64,000 bases of DNA. Source: Burkholderiales bacterium (GTDB lineage Bacteria > Pseudomonadota > Gammaproteobacteria > Burkholderiales > Burkholderiaceae_C). The DNA lies in assembly GCA_018969975.1 (NCBI GenBank), contig JAGWXI010000002.1:1-64000 (forward strand). The letters are read 5' to 3'. Within the stretch, counting starts at the first letter, position 1. Every line of letters starts with the position of its first letter. The translations under genes were made by a program, and so were the position numbers. The notes beneath the pieces are model-generated. The model saw nothing but the letters and a program-made list of their open reading frames with translations. It did not search any database and was not told the origin of the DNA. Positions 17,275 to 26,946 of this stretch are shown piece after piece.

Positions 17275-18192
17275 ATGAATAACCGTTTTCTTTCGATGAC
17301 CATGGTTTTATTGCTTGGTTTTTCCAGCCTGACGGCTGAAGCAGCCAGACGCATGGGCTCAGGAAAATCCATGGGGCAACAATCCAACAATGTGTCTCAA
17401 ACCCAAGGTACCAAGCCCGCACAAAATGCAACCCCTGCTTCCCCTGCCAACTCCGCAGCTGCTGCACCTCAAAGACGCCCTTGGGGCGCCATGCTAGGCG
17501 GTCTCGCAGCAGGCCTTGGTCTGGCATGGCTAGCCAGTTCATTGGGATTTGGTGAAGAGTTTGGACAAATCATCATGTTTGGCCTCATCGCGCTGGCAAT
17601 CATGATGGCTGTCGGATACTTTATGCGGCGCAAAGCTGCAGCCAACATGGGCTCATCCACCGGGTCACTTGCCTACCAAGGCGCCTCAACCTCTTATCCC
17701 GCCCAACAACCCACAACCATGTTCAAGGCGCAGCCAAACACCCAAGCCCTTCATACCAGCAGCATGATTGGTTCTGCTGTTTCTGGCTTTCAGCCCAATT
17801 GGTCTATACCTGCCGGGTTTGATGTTGATGGATTTTTGACCCAAGCCAAAGAAAACTTTGTGACCATGCAAGACGCCTGGGATCGCTCGGACACTTCCAG
17901 CCTGCGCCAAATGATGACAGACAGTATGTTGAATGAAATCAAAGCTCAAATTGCCGAGCGTGATGCAGCAAGCTCAGTCGGTCAGATGTCTATGACTGAT
18001 GTGGTTTCTCTGGAGGCCAAGTTATTGGGTATTGAAGAATCCCAAGACGGTTATTTGGCCAGCATTGAATTCACTGGAATGATTCGCGAAGAGCCCAACG
18101 CCCTTCCCGAATCATTCAAAGAAATCTGGAACATGTCCCGCAGTAAGCATGACAACAGTGGTTGGCTTTTGGCTGGTATCCAAGGTTTCTGA
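17275..18192 (+). CDS. Tim44-like domain protein
   Basis: Signal peptide, low-complexity linker, TM segment, C-terminal Tim44-like domain (FDVDGFLTQAKENFVTMQDAWDRSDTSSLRQMMTDSMLNEIK). Confidence 0.85.
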   Translation: MNNRFLSMTMVLLLGFSSLTAEAARRMGSGKSMGQQSNNVSQTQGTKPAQNATPASPANSAAAAPQRRPWGAMLGGLAAGLGLAWLASSLGFGEEFGQIIMFGLIALAIMMAVGYFMRRKAAANMGSSTGSLAYQGASTSYPAQQPTTMFKAQPNTQALHTSSMIGSAVSGFQPNWSIPAGFDVDGFLTQAKENFVTMQDAWDRSDTSSLRQMMTDSMLNEIKAQIAERDAASSVGQMSMTDVVSLEAKLLGIEESQDGYLASIEFTGMIREEPNALPESFKEIWNMSRSKHDNSGWLLAGIQGF

Positions 18193-18310
18193 CTCTGACA
18201 ACATTACTGTTCAACATTTAAGGGTCAGGTTTGGTTCGATATGAATCCATCCTTTCCCTGCATTGTGCAATGCCTAGCGTCACCGTGATGACAGCTCAAA
18301 AAGCTTTGTT

Positions 18311-18709
18311 TTATACCTCGTTAAGCCATGGCTGTAGGAATGCGAACCAGCCTCCAATGAAGTAAAGCACAACGCTGGCCGCATAAACGTTACTTGCGGT
18401 TTTGCGCGTCTTTAAACAAGCATCGCGCAATGCAGGATCTATTGGGCATGGCGCGGTCCGGTTACGCCACTGCAATGCGCCGCTGCCCATCATCAACAAG
18501 CCCGCGAAACCAAACAGTTGCTCTTTGTGCTCACTCAGCCAGACCATCTGTGGAAATATGGACACAAGGGACGAAAGTGCAGCCCCTGCCCCAAGAGTCA
18601 CAAGGAAAGCAGGAATCGCGCAGCAAACTAAAGTGCTTGAACTTGCGAACAGGCTAGCCAGAGCAGACAACATACCACTTCGCGATTCAGTCATACCGTC
18701 TGCACTCAT
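18311..18709 (-). CDS. MerT-like small membrane protein
   Basis: STLVCCAIPAFLVTLGAGAALSSL Cys-pair TM region; 4-bp overlap with the HMA-domain gene. Confidence 0.6.
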   Translation of the reverse strand: MSADGMTESRSGMLSALASLFASSSTLVCCAIPAFLVTLGAGAALSSLVSIFPQMVWLSEHKEQLFGFAGLLMMGSGALQWRNRTAPCPIDPALRDACLKTRKTASNVYAASVVLYFIGGWFAFLQPWLNEV

Positions 18710-19032
18710 TTGCGATTCTTTAATTCAGCCTTGATCTCGGCAATCGATTTCAGCACTGTCTCAAACTTGACCACGTCGTATCCTGCGTCAACAATCTGTG
18801 CGGATATGGCTTTGGCATCAAGTAATTGGCCATCCTTTGCTTCAACCACCACAGTTTTCTTTTTTAGGTCGACGAAGACCTCTTTGGTTGCAACCATCTT
18901 GGATAGACTTTTTTCGATCCCTTGCGCGCAGAAAGAGCAAACCATTCCGTTGACGGTGAACTTCATGCTGGTGGCGGCCGTAGAAGAAAGCGCAACAACA
19001 CCAAATGCCAAGGCGATAATAATTTTCTTCAT
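18706..19032 (-). CDS. heavy-metal-associated (HMA) periplasmic protein
   Basis: MKFTVNGMVCSFCAQGIEKSLSKM HMA motif with signal peptide. Confidence 0.85.
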   Translation of the reverse strand: MKKIIIALAFGVVALSSTAATSMKFTVNGMVCSFCAQGIEKSLSKMVATKEVFVDLKKKTVVVEAKDGQLLDAKAISAQIVDAGYDVVKFETVLKSIAEIKAELKNRK

Positions 19033-19046
19033 TCAGATACTCCTCT

Positions 19047-19697
19047 TCAAAAAATATACATAAAGTTCATTCGAGCTTGGGATGTATTGTTTACCCCGAG
19101 TTCAACGAAATAGCGGTTATGGATCAACCGCAGCATGGGCGTGACTTCGGTCTTATCCGTGAGCCCTCGCATGCGTCTGACCTCTAGGATAAACCATGGT
19201 TGCGTTTGGTCATAGTCCACCTCGAAAAAAGAGAATCCGGCTCGCGCCGAAGCAAAGTCGTGGTTGAGGCCTTGGGCTCTGTAAAGCCTGGCTGTAGCCG
19301 CAACATAGATGCGTGTTGTCTCGTAATCGACTTGTATTCCCGGTGCGACCATTGTCTTGGAGCCAGAAAAATCGTTACCTATTGTGTTTCCGATGCCGCC
19401 AATGAACCAAATGTTGGCCTGCGCCTCAGGCATGTTCCAACGTCGGACCAGTCTCGTATAGGTGGCTTCTGTGAATTGGCGCGTCTTGTTTCCATTGTCT
19501 GAGCGCATGACGAGTGCTGAAGCTCCAGCGGCGTCTCGTGCAGTGAAGGCATAGTTAACCAAGACCTCCTGCCAGTTTGGACTAACGTCGCCCATCGACA
19601 TCCAACTTTCCTTGAATCCCATCGGCCCACACAGTGCCGAAAAAGATACCAATGAGACGATCACACCCCAAGTGATCTTGGCGAGTTGCCGCCTCAT
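19047..19697 (-). CDS. putative outer-membrane protein in copper cluster
   Basis: Signal peptide, beta-rich alternation and C-terminal ...RMNFMYIF ending in Phe (beta-barrel end signature); within copper operon. Confidence 0.5.
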   Translation of the reverse strand: MRRQLAKITWGVIVSLVSFSALCGPMGFKESWMSMGDVSPNWQEVLVNYAFTARDAAGASALVMRSDNGNKTRQFTEATYTRLVRRWNMPEAQANIWFIGGIGNTIGNDFSGSKTMVAPGIQVDYETTRIYVAATARLYRAQGLNHDFASARAGFSFFEVDYDQTQPWFILEVRRMRGLTDKTEVTPMLRLIHNRYFVELGVNNTSQARMNFMYIF

Positions 19698-20074
19698 CGG
19701 TCAGTCTCTATGGATTTATTCGCCAGTTGCATACTTGTGACAACAAAGGCGCCGTCTAATTTTTCAATAACAAACTTGACTTTATCGCCTGCTTTGAATG
19801 TCTCCAATATAGAGGTATCGCGAATTTGAAAAACCATGGTCATGCTAGGCATGTCCAAACTTTTAATATCGCCGTGTTTGATCGTCATTTTTTTGTTGTC
19901 ACGATTGACCTTTTTGATCTCGCCATCGGCCATATGGCCAGCGGATACAGCATCCGCAGGCGAATGGTGTTTGTCTTGGGCATAGGCCGCTGTAAAGCAA
20001 AAAGCAGAAAAAACCAGCATGCGCTTTAAATTTTTTCTGATGGATAGATCAGTCACGTTGAATCTAAATGTCAT
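19694..20074 (-). CDS. CusF-like copper-binding protein
   Basis: GEIKKVNRDNKKMTIKHGDIKSLDMPSMTMVFQIRD: CusF MTM motif. Confidence 0.9.
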   Translation of the reverse strand: MTFRFNVTDLSIRKNLKRMLVFSAFCFTAAYAQDKHHSPADAVSAGHMADGEIKKVNRDNKKMTIKHGDIKSLDMPSMTMVFQIRDTSILETFKAGDKVKFVIEKLDGAFVVTSMQLANKSIETDR

Positions 20075-20108
20075 GAGATTTACTTTCTTAAGGGTTGTTA
20101 AGAGACTG

Positions 20109-21533
20109 TCAATGACCCGAGTGGGCAGAGGGTTTGCGTATTTGCACTTCTATATCTTTTTTGGGTGGTGTTGCCAACGGCATGGACTCCCCGCTCTCAG
20201 CTTTAAATCGTGCAGGCTCAGGCATTGAACCTGTCCACTCAAAGGCCACGCTGCCGGGGGGATGCTTGTACCAATCGGGATTTTCATAATTTCCCGGTTT
20301 TTGATCTTTACGCACCTTCAACACAGAGAACATGCCGCCCATTTCAACGCCTCCGAACGGGCCTTGACCTGTCATCATGGGCACCGTATTGTCTGGAAGC
20401 GGCATTTCCATCTCGCCCATATCTGCCATGCCACGTTCTCCCATCACCATGTAGTCAGGGATGAGGTTGCTGATTTTTTTGGCAACACCCCGATGGTCTA
20501 CGCCAATCATGGTGGGCACGTTATGCCCCATGGCGTTCATGGTGTGATGGCTTTTATGGCAGTGAAATGCCCAGTCCCCTTCTTCGTCGGCCACAAATTC
20601 AATTTGACGCATTTGTCCGACGGCCACATCGGTAGTAACTTCATGCCAGCGTGCCCCTTTGGGTGTTGGACCGCCATCTGTACCGGTCACCTGAAACTCA
20701 TGCCCATGCAAATGGATCGGATGATTGGTCATGGTGAGATTGCCAAATCGAATCCGCACCTTGTCGTTCAAGCGCACATTCAGACTGTCAATACCAGGAA
20801 AGATACGGCTGTTCCATGTCCATAAATTGAAGTCCAGCATGGTCATGATTTTGGGCGTATAGCTACCCGGGTCAATGTCGTAGGCGTTGAGCAGAAAACA
20901 AAAATCACGCTGAACCTCATCAATGAGAGGGTGCTTTTCTTTGGGGTGCGTGACCCAAAAACCCATCATGCCCATTGCCATCTGAGTCATCTCGTCTGCA
21001 TGCGGGTGGTACATGAAGGTTCCGGGACGTCGCGCCACAAACTCATAGACAAAGGTTTTCCCGGGATGGATGCCGGGTTGGTTAAGCCCTGTGACACCAT
21101 CCATACCATTGGGCAGTCGCTGACCATGCCAATGCACACTGGTGTGCTCAGGAAGTTTGTTGGTGACAAAAATACGGACACGGTCACCTTCGACCACTTC
21201 AATAGTCGGTCCTGGGCTTTGACCGTTATAGCCCCAAAGATGGGCTTTCATGCCGGGGGCCATTTCACGCACCACAGGCTCAGCCACCAAATGAAACTCT
21301 TTGACGCCCTGGTTCATGCGCCAAGGCAGTGTCCAACCATTGAGTGTGACCACTGGGTTGTAAGGTCGGCCGGTGCTGGGGATCAATGGCGGCATCGTGT
21401 CGGACTGCGTTTGGATGACAGGCTCTGGCAGAGCGGCCATGGCCACGCGGCTCACCGCAGCCGCTGCGATCGCCCCGCCAGCGATACCGGCAGTTTTAAA
21501 AAAATCTCGTCTTGAATTCATGTCTATTCCCAA
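20109..21533 (-). CDS. copA: multicopper oxidase (CopA-like), Tat signal
   Basis: SRRDFFKTAGIAGG leader; HWHG, HPHAD, HPIHLHGHEF, WAFHCHKSHH copper ligands. Confidence 0.93.
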   Translation of the reverse strand: MGIDMNSRRDFFKTAGIAGGAIAAAAVSRVAMAALPEPVIQTQSDTMPPLIPSTGRPYNPVVTLNGWTLPWRMNQGVKEFHLVAEPVVREMAPGMKAHLWGYNGQSPGPTIEVVEGDRVRIFVTNKLPEHTSVHWHGQRLPNGMDGVTGLNQPGIHPGKTFVYEFVARRPGTFMYHPHADEMTQMAMGMMGFWVTHPKEKHPLIDEVQRDFCFLLNAYDIDPGSYTPKIMTMLDFNLWTWNSRIFPGIDSLNVRLNDKVRIRFGNLTMTNHPIHLHGHEFQVTGTDGGPTPKGARWHEVTTDVAVGQMRQIEFVADEEGDWAFHCHKSHHTMNAMGHNVPTMIGVDHRGVAKKISNLIPDYMVMGERGMADMGEMEMPLPDNTVPMMTGQGPFGGVEMGGMFSVLKVRKDQKPGNYENPDWYKHPPGSVAFEWTGSMPEPARFKAESGESMPLATPPKKDIEVQIRKPSAHSGH

Positions 21534-22946
21534 TCAGTGGCCAGCGGCCGTATTGCTTGTTGTGCTGCTGATCGCTGCCAAACCCATAGAAGTTGGTCGG
21601 CCAATGAGCGTGGCTTGCAAAGCTGCGTCAGCTAACCAGAACTGTTGCTCTGCTTCGATAGCCGAGATAACTGCGCCAATCTGGTCGCGTGAATCAGCCA
21701 GTAACTCAAAAACGCCAATGAGCATGCCGTTGTACCGAAGCACGTTCTCTTCTGAAATCACCTTGCGAAGTGGAATCACTTCTTCTTTGTAGTGCATAGA
21801 GATGTCATAAGCCGTTCGGTAGGCTGCATAGTTTTCACGCAAAGAAGATCCAGCCGAACGAATCGTTGCTTCGAGCTGATTGGCTGCGGCCAAGGTTTGT
21901 GCGTTCATGGCATCTCGCTGCATATCGCCCCAATCGAAGATGGGTAATTTCACGCCAACCTCATACCCACGACTTGAACTGTGGTTCGGTACGTTGCTAA
22001 GTATCACCGACAGTTCGATATCCGTCAGGCTTGTGACCCTATTTAAGCCCTGCGCTTTGGCAGCAGCATTCAACGCTGCTTTAGCTTGTTGAATATCCAG
22101 CCGCTCTTGGCTTAATTGTTTAGACACGTTCTCGGGAGTCATGGGTTGCTTTGGAAGGTCAGGTAACCGCTCAGGAAGCACAAGTTGTTTAGCTTGATCT
22201 TCATCTAAGCCCAGCAATCTGACTAATTCCTCTTTTCGTAATAAAGCTAATTGCTTAGCTGTTGCCAGTTGCGTCGCAGCATCTGCATAAAAAGCTTGAT
22301 GCCGTGCGCGGGTCAGTTTGTTGAAGTTGCCAACCGATTCCATGCGTCTGGCCAGTTCAGCACTCGCCTCTGCGCTGGCTAGCACTTGATCTGCGTATTT
22401 GTAGGACTGCGCGGCAGCAACTGCTCGTACCCACGATTGGCGTACTTGAGTAACTTGATCCACAACCTCGGCGGTCATGCGGATCTGAGCTTGTTCAATT
22501 TGGAAGTTTGCAATAGCCGATCGTTGAGGTAGGGTGATCAGATCCAGCAAACCAAATGTGAAGAAACGGGTCAACTCGGTCTCACTGCCCGTCACCACAC
22601 TTTCGAACGCGAATGTAGGATTTGATATACGACCTGATTGAGCAGCTCCTGCTGCCTGCGCCCAGTGTTTCGCCAGCAAGGCTTGGAACGCAGGACTGTT
22701 TGCCAGTAGCAACTGGACAGCTTCTTTTTGTCCTACAGGTTTGGCTAAAAGCTGATTTGTTGCAGCAAGACGCTTATCACGATCTTCCTTGTTCTTTGCA
22801 AAATTCAGATCGTTCTGCGTGAAGCCATTGGCGTCTCGGTTCACCCTACCTAAACCTTTGTTCAAATCATAACTGGCACAGCCAGACAATCCAATAACCG
22901 CTGTGACCAACACCAATGTTTTGATTTTTCGGAATCTGAAGTTCAT
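21534..22946 (-). CDS. TolC-family outer membrane efflux lipoprotein
   Basis: Lipobox LSGCASYD; repeated OEP helices (NPTFAFESVVTGSE, YEVGVKLPIFDWGDMQRDAM). Confidence 0.9.
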   Translation of the reverse strand: MNFRFRKIKTLVLVTAVIGLSGCASYDLNKGLGRVNRDANGFTQNDLNFAKNKEDRDKRLAATNQLLAKPVGQKEAVQLLLANSPAFQALLAKHWAQAAGAAQSGRISNPTFAFESVVTGSETELTRFFTFGLLDLITLPQRSAIANFQIEQAQIRMTAEVVDQVTQVRQSWVRAVAAAQSYKYADQVLASAEASAELARRMESVGNFNKLTRARHQAFYADAATQLATAKQLALLRKEELVRLLGLDEDQAKQLVLPERLPDLPKQPMTPENVSKQLSQERLDIQQAKAALNAAAKAQGLNRVTSLTDIELSVILSNVPNHSSSRGYEVGVKLPIFDWGDMQRDAMNAQTLAAANQLEATIRSAGSSLRENYAAYRTAYDISMHYKEEVIPLRKVISEENVLRYNGMLIGVFELLADSRDQIGAVISAIEAEQQFWLADAALQATLIGRPTSMGLAAISSTTSNTAAGH

Positions 22947-23272
22947 CGATGAGCTCCATGAGAAGGATTGGCGGAGGAAGGCTCAGTGTCCGGGTCCTGT
23001 GCTATTTCTTTCGCGTACTCGCGCCACCCTCCAATGTCTTTCACGGTGTCATTGGCCTGCTTCCAAGCTGCAATTTCGGAAGCGGAGTAGCGTTGGTAAT
23101 TGTTAAAAGACGACTGATAGACCAATTCGACAGGCTTTTCAGCGTTGGAGACTTCAGGTTTTATTTCAGACTGCGCCCAAGCACTGTTCAATTGAAAAGA
23201 GAAAAACAATATTGCAGAAACCAGTTGATAAAAATTTGAAGATTTGAGATACATAAATTCCTCATTAACCAT
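22943..23272 (-). CDS. small exported hypothetical protein of copper cluster
   Basis: Signal-peptide-like N-terminus; overlaps tolC-like gene by 4 bp; His-ended tail NPSHGAHR. Confidence 0.6.
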   Translation of the reverse strand: MVNEEFMYLKSSNFYQLVSAILFFSFQLNSAWAQSEIKPEVSNAEKPVELVYQSSFNNYQRYSASEIAAWKQANDTVKDIGGWREYAKEIAQDPDTEPSSANPSHGAHR

Positions 23273-23305
23273 GGATGAAACGTCGTGCGATGACTAGACA
23301 TCACA

Positions 23306-23347
23306 AGAAAAAAATGCAATCAACCAACCGTCAGACTACTTGATTGC
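23306..23347 (-). terminator. Rho-independent terminator
   Basis: Minus strand GCAATCAA...TTGATTGC stem followed by ATTTTTTTC. Confidence 0.6.
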
Positions 23348-23743
23348 TTAGGGGAGAAAGGAACGCGGAGGTCGTTCTAAATTAAGGGGTGAAATCGCCC
23401 CTAAGAGGACATTGCTAATTGCAACAAGGGTACCGGCTTCTTGATTAAAAACCGGGATTAACGGCGCAGGCAACAAGGCAGCGACAAAACCGCATTGTGC
23501 GCAAGAACTGCATTGGTGATTTGCGCTTTTAGCAATCTCTGCTTGGGTTATGGGGTGGTCCGGAGATTTGGTTTGATCTTCATGCTGATCAAGGGCTTGG
23601 TGATGTGAATGATCAGTAATTTTTGGGTTGACTGCAAAGACCGAACCACTCAGGTGACAGAAAATTTGAGTCGACGAGGCTATGCCTTGCAACGAAATTG
23701 CAAACGCTAGCAGAAACACCAGTAAATGTCTGAAAATTTTCAC
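23348..23743 (-). CDS. His/Cys-rich exported protein (DUF2946-like)
   Basis: Signal peptide, HSHHQALDQHED, NHQCSSCAQCG, C-terminal LERPPRSFLP typical of DUF2946. Confidence 0.65.
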   Translation of the reverse strand: MKIFRHLLVFLLAFAISLQGIASSTQIFCHLSGSVFAVNPKITDHSHHQALDQHEDQTKSPDHPITQAEIAKSANHQCSSCAQCGFVAALLPAPLIPVFNQEAGTLVAISNVLLGAISPLNLERPPRSFLP

Positions 23744-23799
23744 GTGGACAAGTTTAACCAGATTTCAAATTTTCTAAAAATCCCCTGACGTCAAATGGG

Positions 23800-23955
23800 G
23801 CGCACTTTGTCAAGTTTGTCCAGCGCGAGTGGGTGCGCATCATCCTTTTCCTTGCATACACCACTGGTTGTCGGGCTGAGGAGCTCTTGGAAACTGACTT
23901 GTGGCATGTGAAACGAATCTGCCAACCCGATCAATGGGTGTCTGCCAAAGACATG
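23800..23955 (+). pseudogene. tyrosine recombinase (phage integrase) fragment
   Basis: HFVKFVQREWVRIILFLAYTTGCRAEELLETDLWHVKRI resembles the ATG.R..EL catalytic-domain core; no flanking integrase sequence. Confidence 0.45.
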
Positions 23956-24000
23956 CGCTACAAATATCCCGAGTATCTTTGTTTTTGGATTTTCAAAATA

Positions 24001-24486
24001 TCAGCGTTTAGATTTCAACTGCAAATCGATTGCAGATGCTTTGTTTTTGCAACCTATTTGTTCTTTTAATTGACACGCTTTGTCAAAATAAAATGCTGCT
24101 TGGGCGTAATCTCTTTCAACCCCATCGCCATACAAAATACCAAGGTTGTTGCAAGCTTGAGAATAGTTCGCATCACAAGCTTTCTTGTAGTATTCCAAAG
24201 CTTTGGCGTTGCTTTGTACTGAAGCGTCTCCAGTCTCATAAATTGTTGCTAAATGAAAGCAAGACTCGCTCTCTGCGTTTGCACAAGCTTGGTCATAAAA
24301 GAAAATCATCTTGGCAACCAATCCACCGTACCAAATCACTTTCTCGGAAGATTCATTTCTCAAAAAATGGCCAGATGGAGTCGTCACAATTTCTGCTCTG
24401 ACAAACAAACTAACGATGATTCCAAGCAAAAATAATGCTGCATTTTTGGTAGTCATAGTGATACAACTGCTTTCGAAGAATCCCAT
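24001..24486 (-). CDS. Sel1-repeat (SEL1/TPR-like) protein
   Basis: KALEYYKKACDANYSQACNNLGILYGDGVERDYAQAAFYFDKACQLKEQIGC Sel1 repeats. Confidence 0.85.
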   Translation of the reverse strand: MGFFESSCITMTTKNAALFLLGIIVSLFVRAEIVTTPSGHFLRNESSEKVIWYGGLVAKMIFFYDQACANAESESCFHLATIYETGDASVQSNAKALEYYKKACDANYSQACNNLGILYGDGVERDYAQAAFYFDKACQLKEQIGCKNKASAIDLQLKSKR

Positions 24487-24616
24487 CTAATTCTTGGGAA
24501 AAAGTGATGAATTCCAAACGATCGTACGCCATTTTTAAATTTGAATCCACGTATGTCTGTATTGCCCACCGACTGGCTAAGCTGTATAAAGCCCTCATGC
24601 CAAACGCTGTATCAAC

Positions 24617-26170
24617 ATGACTTTGCAAATGAATGCAAGCGCGATGGGAAATAGTCCACGTCATACTGACGCTAAAGCTCCTGTCGCATTGGTCATTGGC
24701 AGTGGTTTTGGTGGCTTAGCGGCAGCCATTCGCCTCAGCGCCAAAGGCTGGCGTGTTCAAGTACTTGAAAAAATGCATACGCCCGGCGGCCGAGCCCGCG
24801 TTTTTCGAAAAGATGGCTACACCTTTGACGCGGGCCCGACGATCATCACCGTACCCTTCTTACTCGAGGAACTGTGGGCTCTGGCAGGCCGCCGCATGGC
24901 GGACGATATTGAGCTGCGGCAACTCGATCCCTTCTACAGAGTTCGATTTGCTGACGGCGATCATTTCGATTACAGCGGTGACCCCGTGAAAATGCGCAAC
25001 GAAATCCTGCGTATGGATCCCGATGCGGGGCGCGGGTATGACGCTTTTTTGAAAGAAGCAGATATCTGCTATGAATTAGGCTTTGAAAACTTAGGTGCGC
25101 ATGCATTTGACAGAATAAGCGACATGCTGATGGCCTTGCCTTCCATGTCCAGAATGAAAGGTTGGCGAACCCTGTATGCGTTGGTTGCCAAACACATCAA
25201 GCATCCCAAGTTGCAACAAGTTCTGAGCCTGCAGTCGCTGTTGATTGGCGGCAATCCATTTTCGGTCACCTGTGTGTATTCACTCATCAATGCACTTGAA
25301 AGACGTTATGGTGTGCACTGGGCCATGGGCGGCACTGGTGTGTTGGTGAACGGCTTGGTGAGCCTGATTGAAGAGATGGGCGGCAGCGTCAAAACCAACG
25401 CACAAGTTCAACGCATCAACGTCAAAAATGGAAAGGCCTGTGGGGTGACCCTTTTATCGGGTGAAACAATTTATGCCGATGTGGTTGTATCCAATGCCGA
25501 CACCGCATGGACCTACAAATACCTTATTGATCCTCAGCACCGAAAAGTATGGAACAACGCCAAGATAGAACGCGGCAGATATTCCATGAGTTTGTTTGTT
25601 TGGTATTTTGGAACCAACAAGCATTTTGACGACGTGCCCCATCACATGATGTTGCTTGGCCCCAGATACAAAGGTTTGATGGAAGACATTTTCAACAACC
25701 ACCATCTGGCTGAAGATTTCTGTCTCTACTTGCACCGTCCAACGGCTTCCGATTCAAGCATGGCACCTGCTGGGTGCGATAGTTTTTATGTACTCGCTCC
25801 TGTACCTCACCTGGACAGTGGCACTGATTGGAAAGTTCAAGCAGAGCCTTACCGCGCCGCTATAGCCAAGGCTTTAGAAGAAACAGTTCTTCCACATTTG
25901 CAAGACCATCTGACCGTCTCGTTCATGACAACTCCGCAAGATTTTCAAGATGATCTCCTTTCATACAAGGGCGCTGCATTTGGTCTTGAACCGCTGCTGT
26001 TGCAAAGTGCTTGGTTTCGACCCCATAACCGCAGTGAAGACATTGAAAATTTGTTCATGGTGGGTGCCAGCACCCATCCGGGTGCTGGTATACCGGGGGT
26101 CTTGATGTCCGCCAAAGCCCTGGAAACTGTCATTCCCGATGCAGTCCGCTTTAAACCATCCACTCCATGA
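24617..26170 (+). CDS. crtI: phytoene desaturase (CrtI-family)
   Basis: VIGSGFGGLAAAIRLSAKGWRVQVLEKMHTPGGRA; C-terminal NLFMVGASTHPGAGIPGVLMSAKALE. Confidence 0.92.
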   Translation: MTLQMNASAMGNSPRHTDAKAPVALVIGSGFGGLAAAIRLSAKGWRVQVLEKMHTPGGRARVFRKDGYTFDAGPTIITVPFLLEELWALAGRRMADDIELRQLDPFYRVRFADGDHFDYSGDPVKMRNEILRMDPDAGRGYDAFLKEADICYELGFENLGAHAFDRISDMLMALPSMSRMKGWRTLYALVAKHIKHPKLQQVLSLQSLLIGGNPFSVTCVYSLINALERRYGVHWAMGGTGVLVNGLVSLIEEMGGSVKTNAQVQRINVKNGKACGVTLLSGETIYADVVVSNADTAWTYKYLIDPQHRKVWNNAKIERGRYSMSLFVWYFGTNKHFDDVPHHMMLLGPRYKGLMEDIFNNHHLAEDFCLYLHRPTASDSSMAPAGCDSFYVLAPVPHLDSGTDWKVQAEPYRAAIAKALEETVLPHLQDHLTVSFMTTPQDFQDDLLSYKGAAFGLEPLLLQSAWFRPHNRSEDIENLFMVGASTHPGAGIPGVLMSAKALETVIPDAVRFKPSTP

Positions 26171-26946
26171 CGAGCACCCTTTTAGTATTGAATCAGACTT
26201 GGGCTGTTACGCAGCGACTTTTGCTTGAGCAATGGCGGCAAAAGAGAGGGCTGGTTTTCTGGGCTCTGTTCCCGGCGACCATGATGCTGCTTTTTGGTTG
26301 GGTTTATGCCAACAACATCAGCATGCGCGCTGGCTTAGATGCAGCTGCTGCAGGGATATTGGTAGGCGCAGCCCTGTTTTTCAGTTGCTTGGGCGGTACG
26401 GTTGCCATCATTGCGGCAGAGCGTGAACGAGGCACCCTCTCTCGCTTGCAAACCACACCTCTGCGCCCCGTCGCATATTTCTTCGGGGTATTACTGTCTC
26501 AACTGCTGCTGGCCTTGATGCAAGTGGTCATGCTCTATAGCATTGCTTTTTTGGTGGGCGCCCGATACCACGGTAGTCTGTTGTTGGGTGGCTTGGTCTT
26601 GCTACTTTGCGTGTTTTCCTATGTGGGTATGGGATTTTTTCTGGGTGTGCGATTTGCCAGACGAAGCGAAGAAGTGGTGGTTGCCTTGTCTGCCATTGGT
26701 GTTCCTATCTTGGTGCTCGGCGGTACTTTCTTTCCGCTTGAAATCATGCCGAAAGCCATGCAAAACCTTGCTCAAATCAACCCAATACTGCACATGAACC
26801 AGGCCTTCAAAGGTGTTGCAGCCTATGGCAAAAACTTTGTCGATATTCGCTTTGAATTGATATTTCTTTTGGGGTTTTGTGGTCTGTGCCTGACTTTAGG
26901 CATAGGTTCATATCAGCAACTGCTTGATTCGGACAAAAACCGATGA
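26167..26946 (+). CDS. ABC-2 type transporter permease
   Basis: Six hydrophobic segments; AAERERGTLSRLQTTPLRPVAYFFGVLLSQ. Confidence 0.88.
   Translation: MTSTLLVLNQTWAVTQRLLLEQWRQKRGLVFWALFPATMMLLFGWVYANNISMRAGLDAAAAGILVGAALFFSCLGGTVAIIAAERERGTLSRLQTTPLRPVAYFFGVLLSQLLLALMQVVMLYSIAFLVGARYHGSLLLGGLVLLLCVFSYVGMGFFLGVRFARRSEEVVVALSAIGVPILVLGGTFFPLEIMPKAMQNLAQINPILHMNQAFKGVAAYGKNFVDIRFELIFLLGFCGLCLTLGIGSYQQLLDSDKNR

Noticed and set aside
20931-21515. 194-aa plus-strand ORF opposite the multicopper oxidase (and similar antisense ORFs across the track, e.g. 36912-37745, 33377-33910, 28947-29501)
   Set aside because: Shadow frames of well-supported genes on the other strand, with no recognisable domains.
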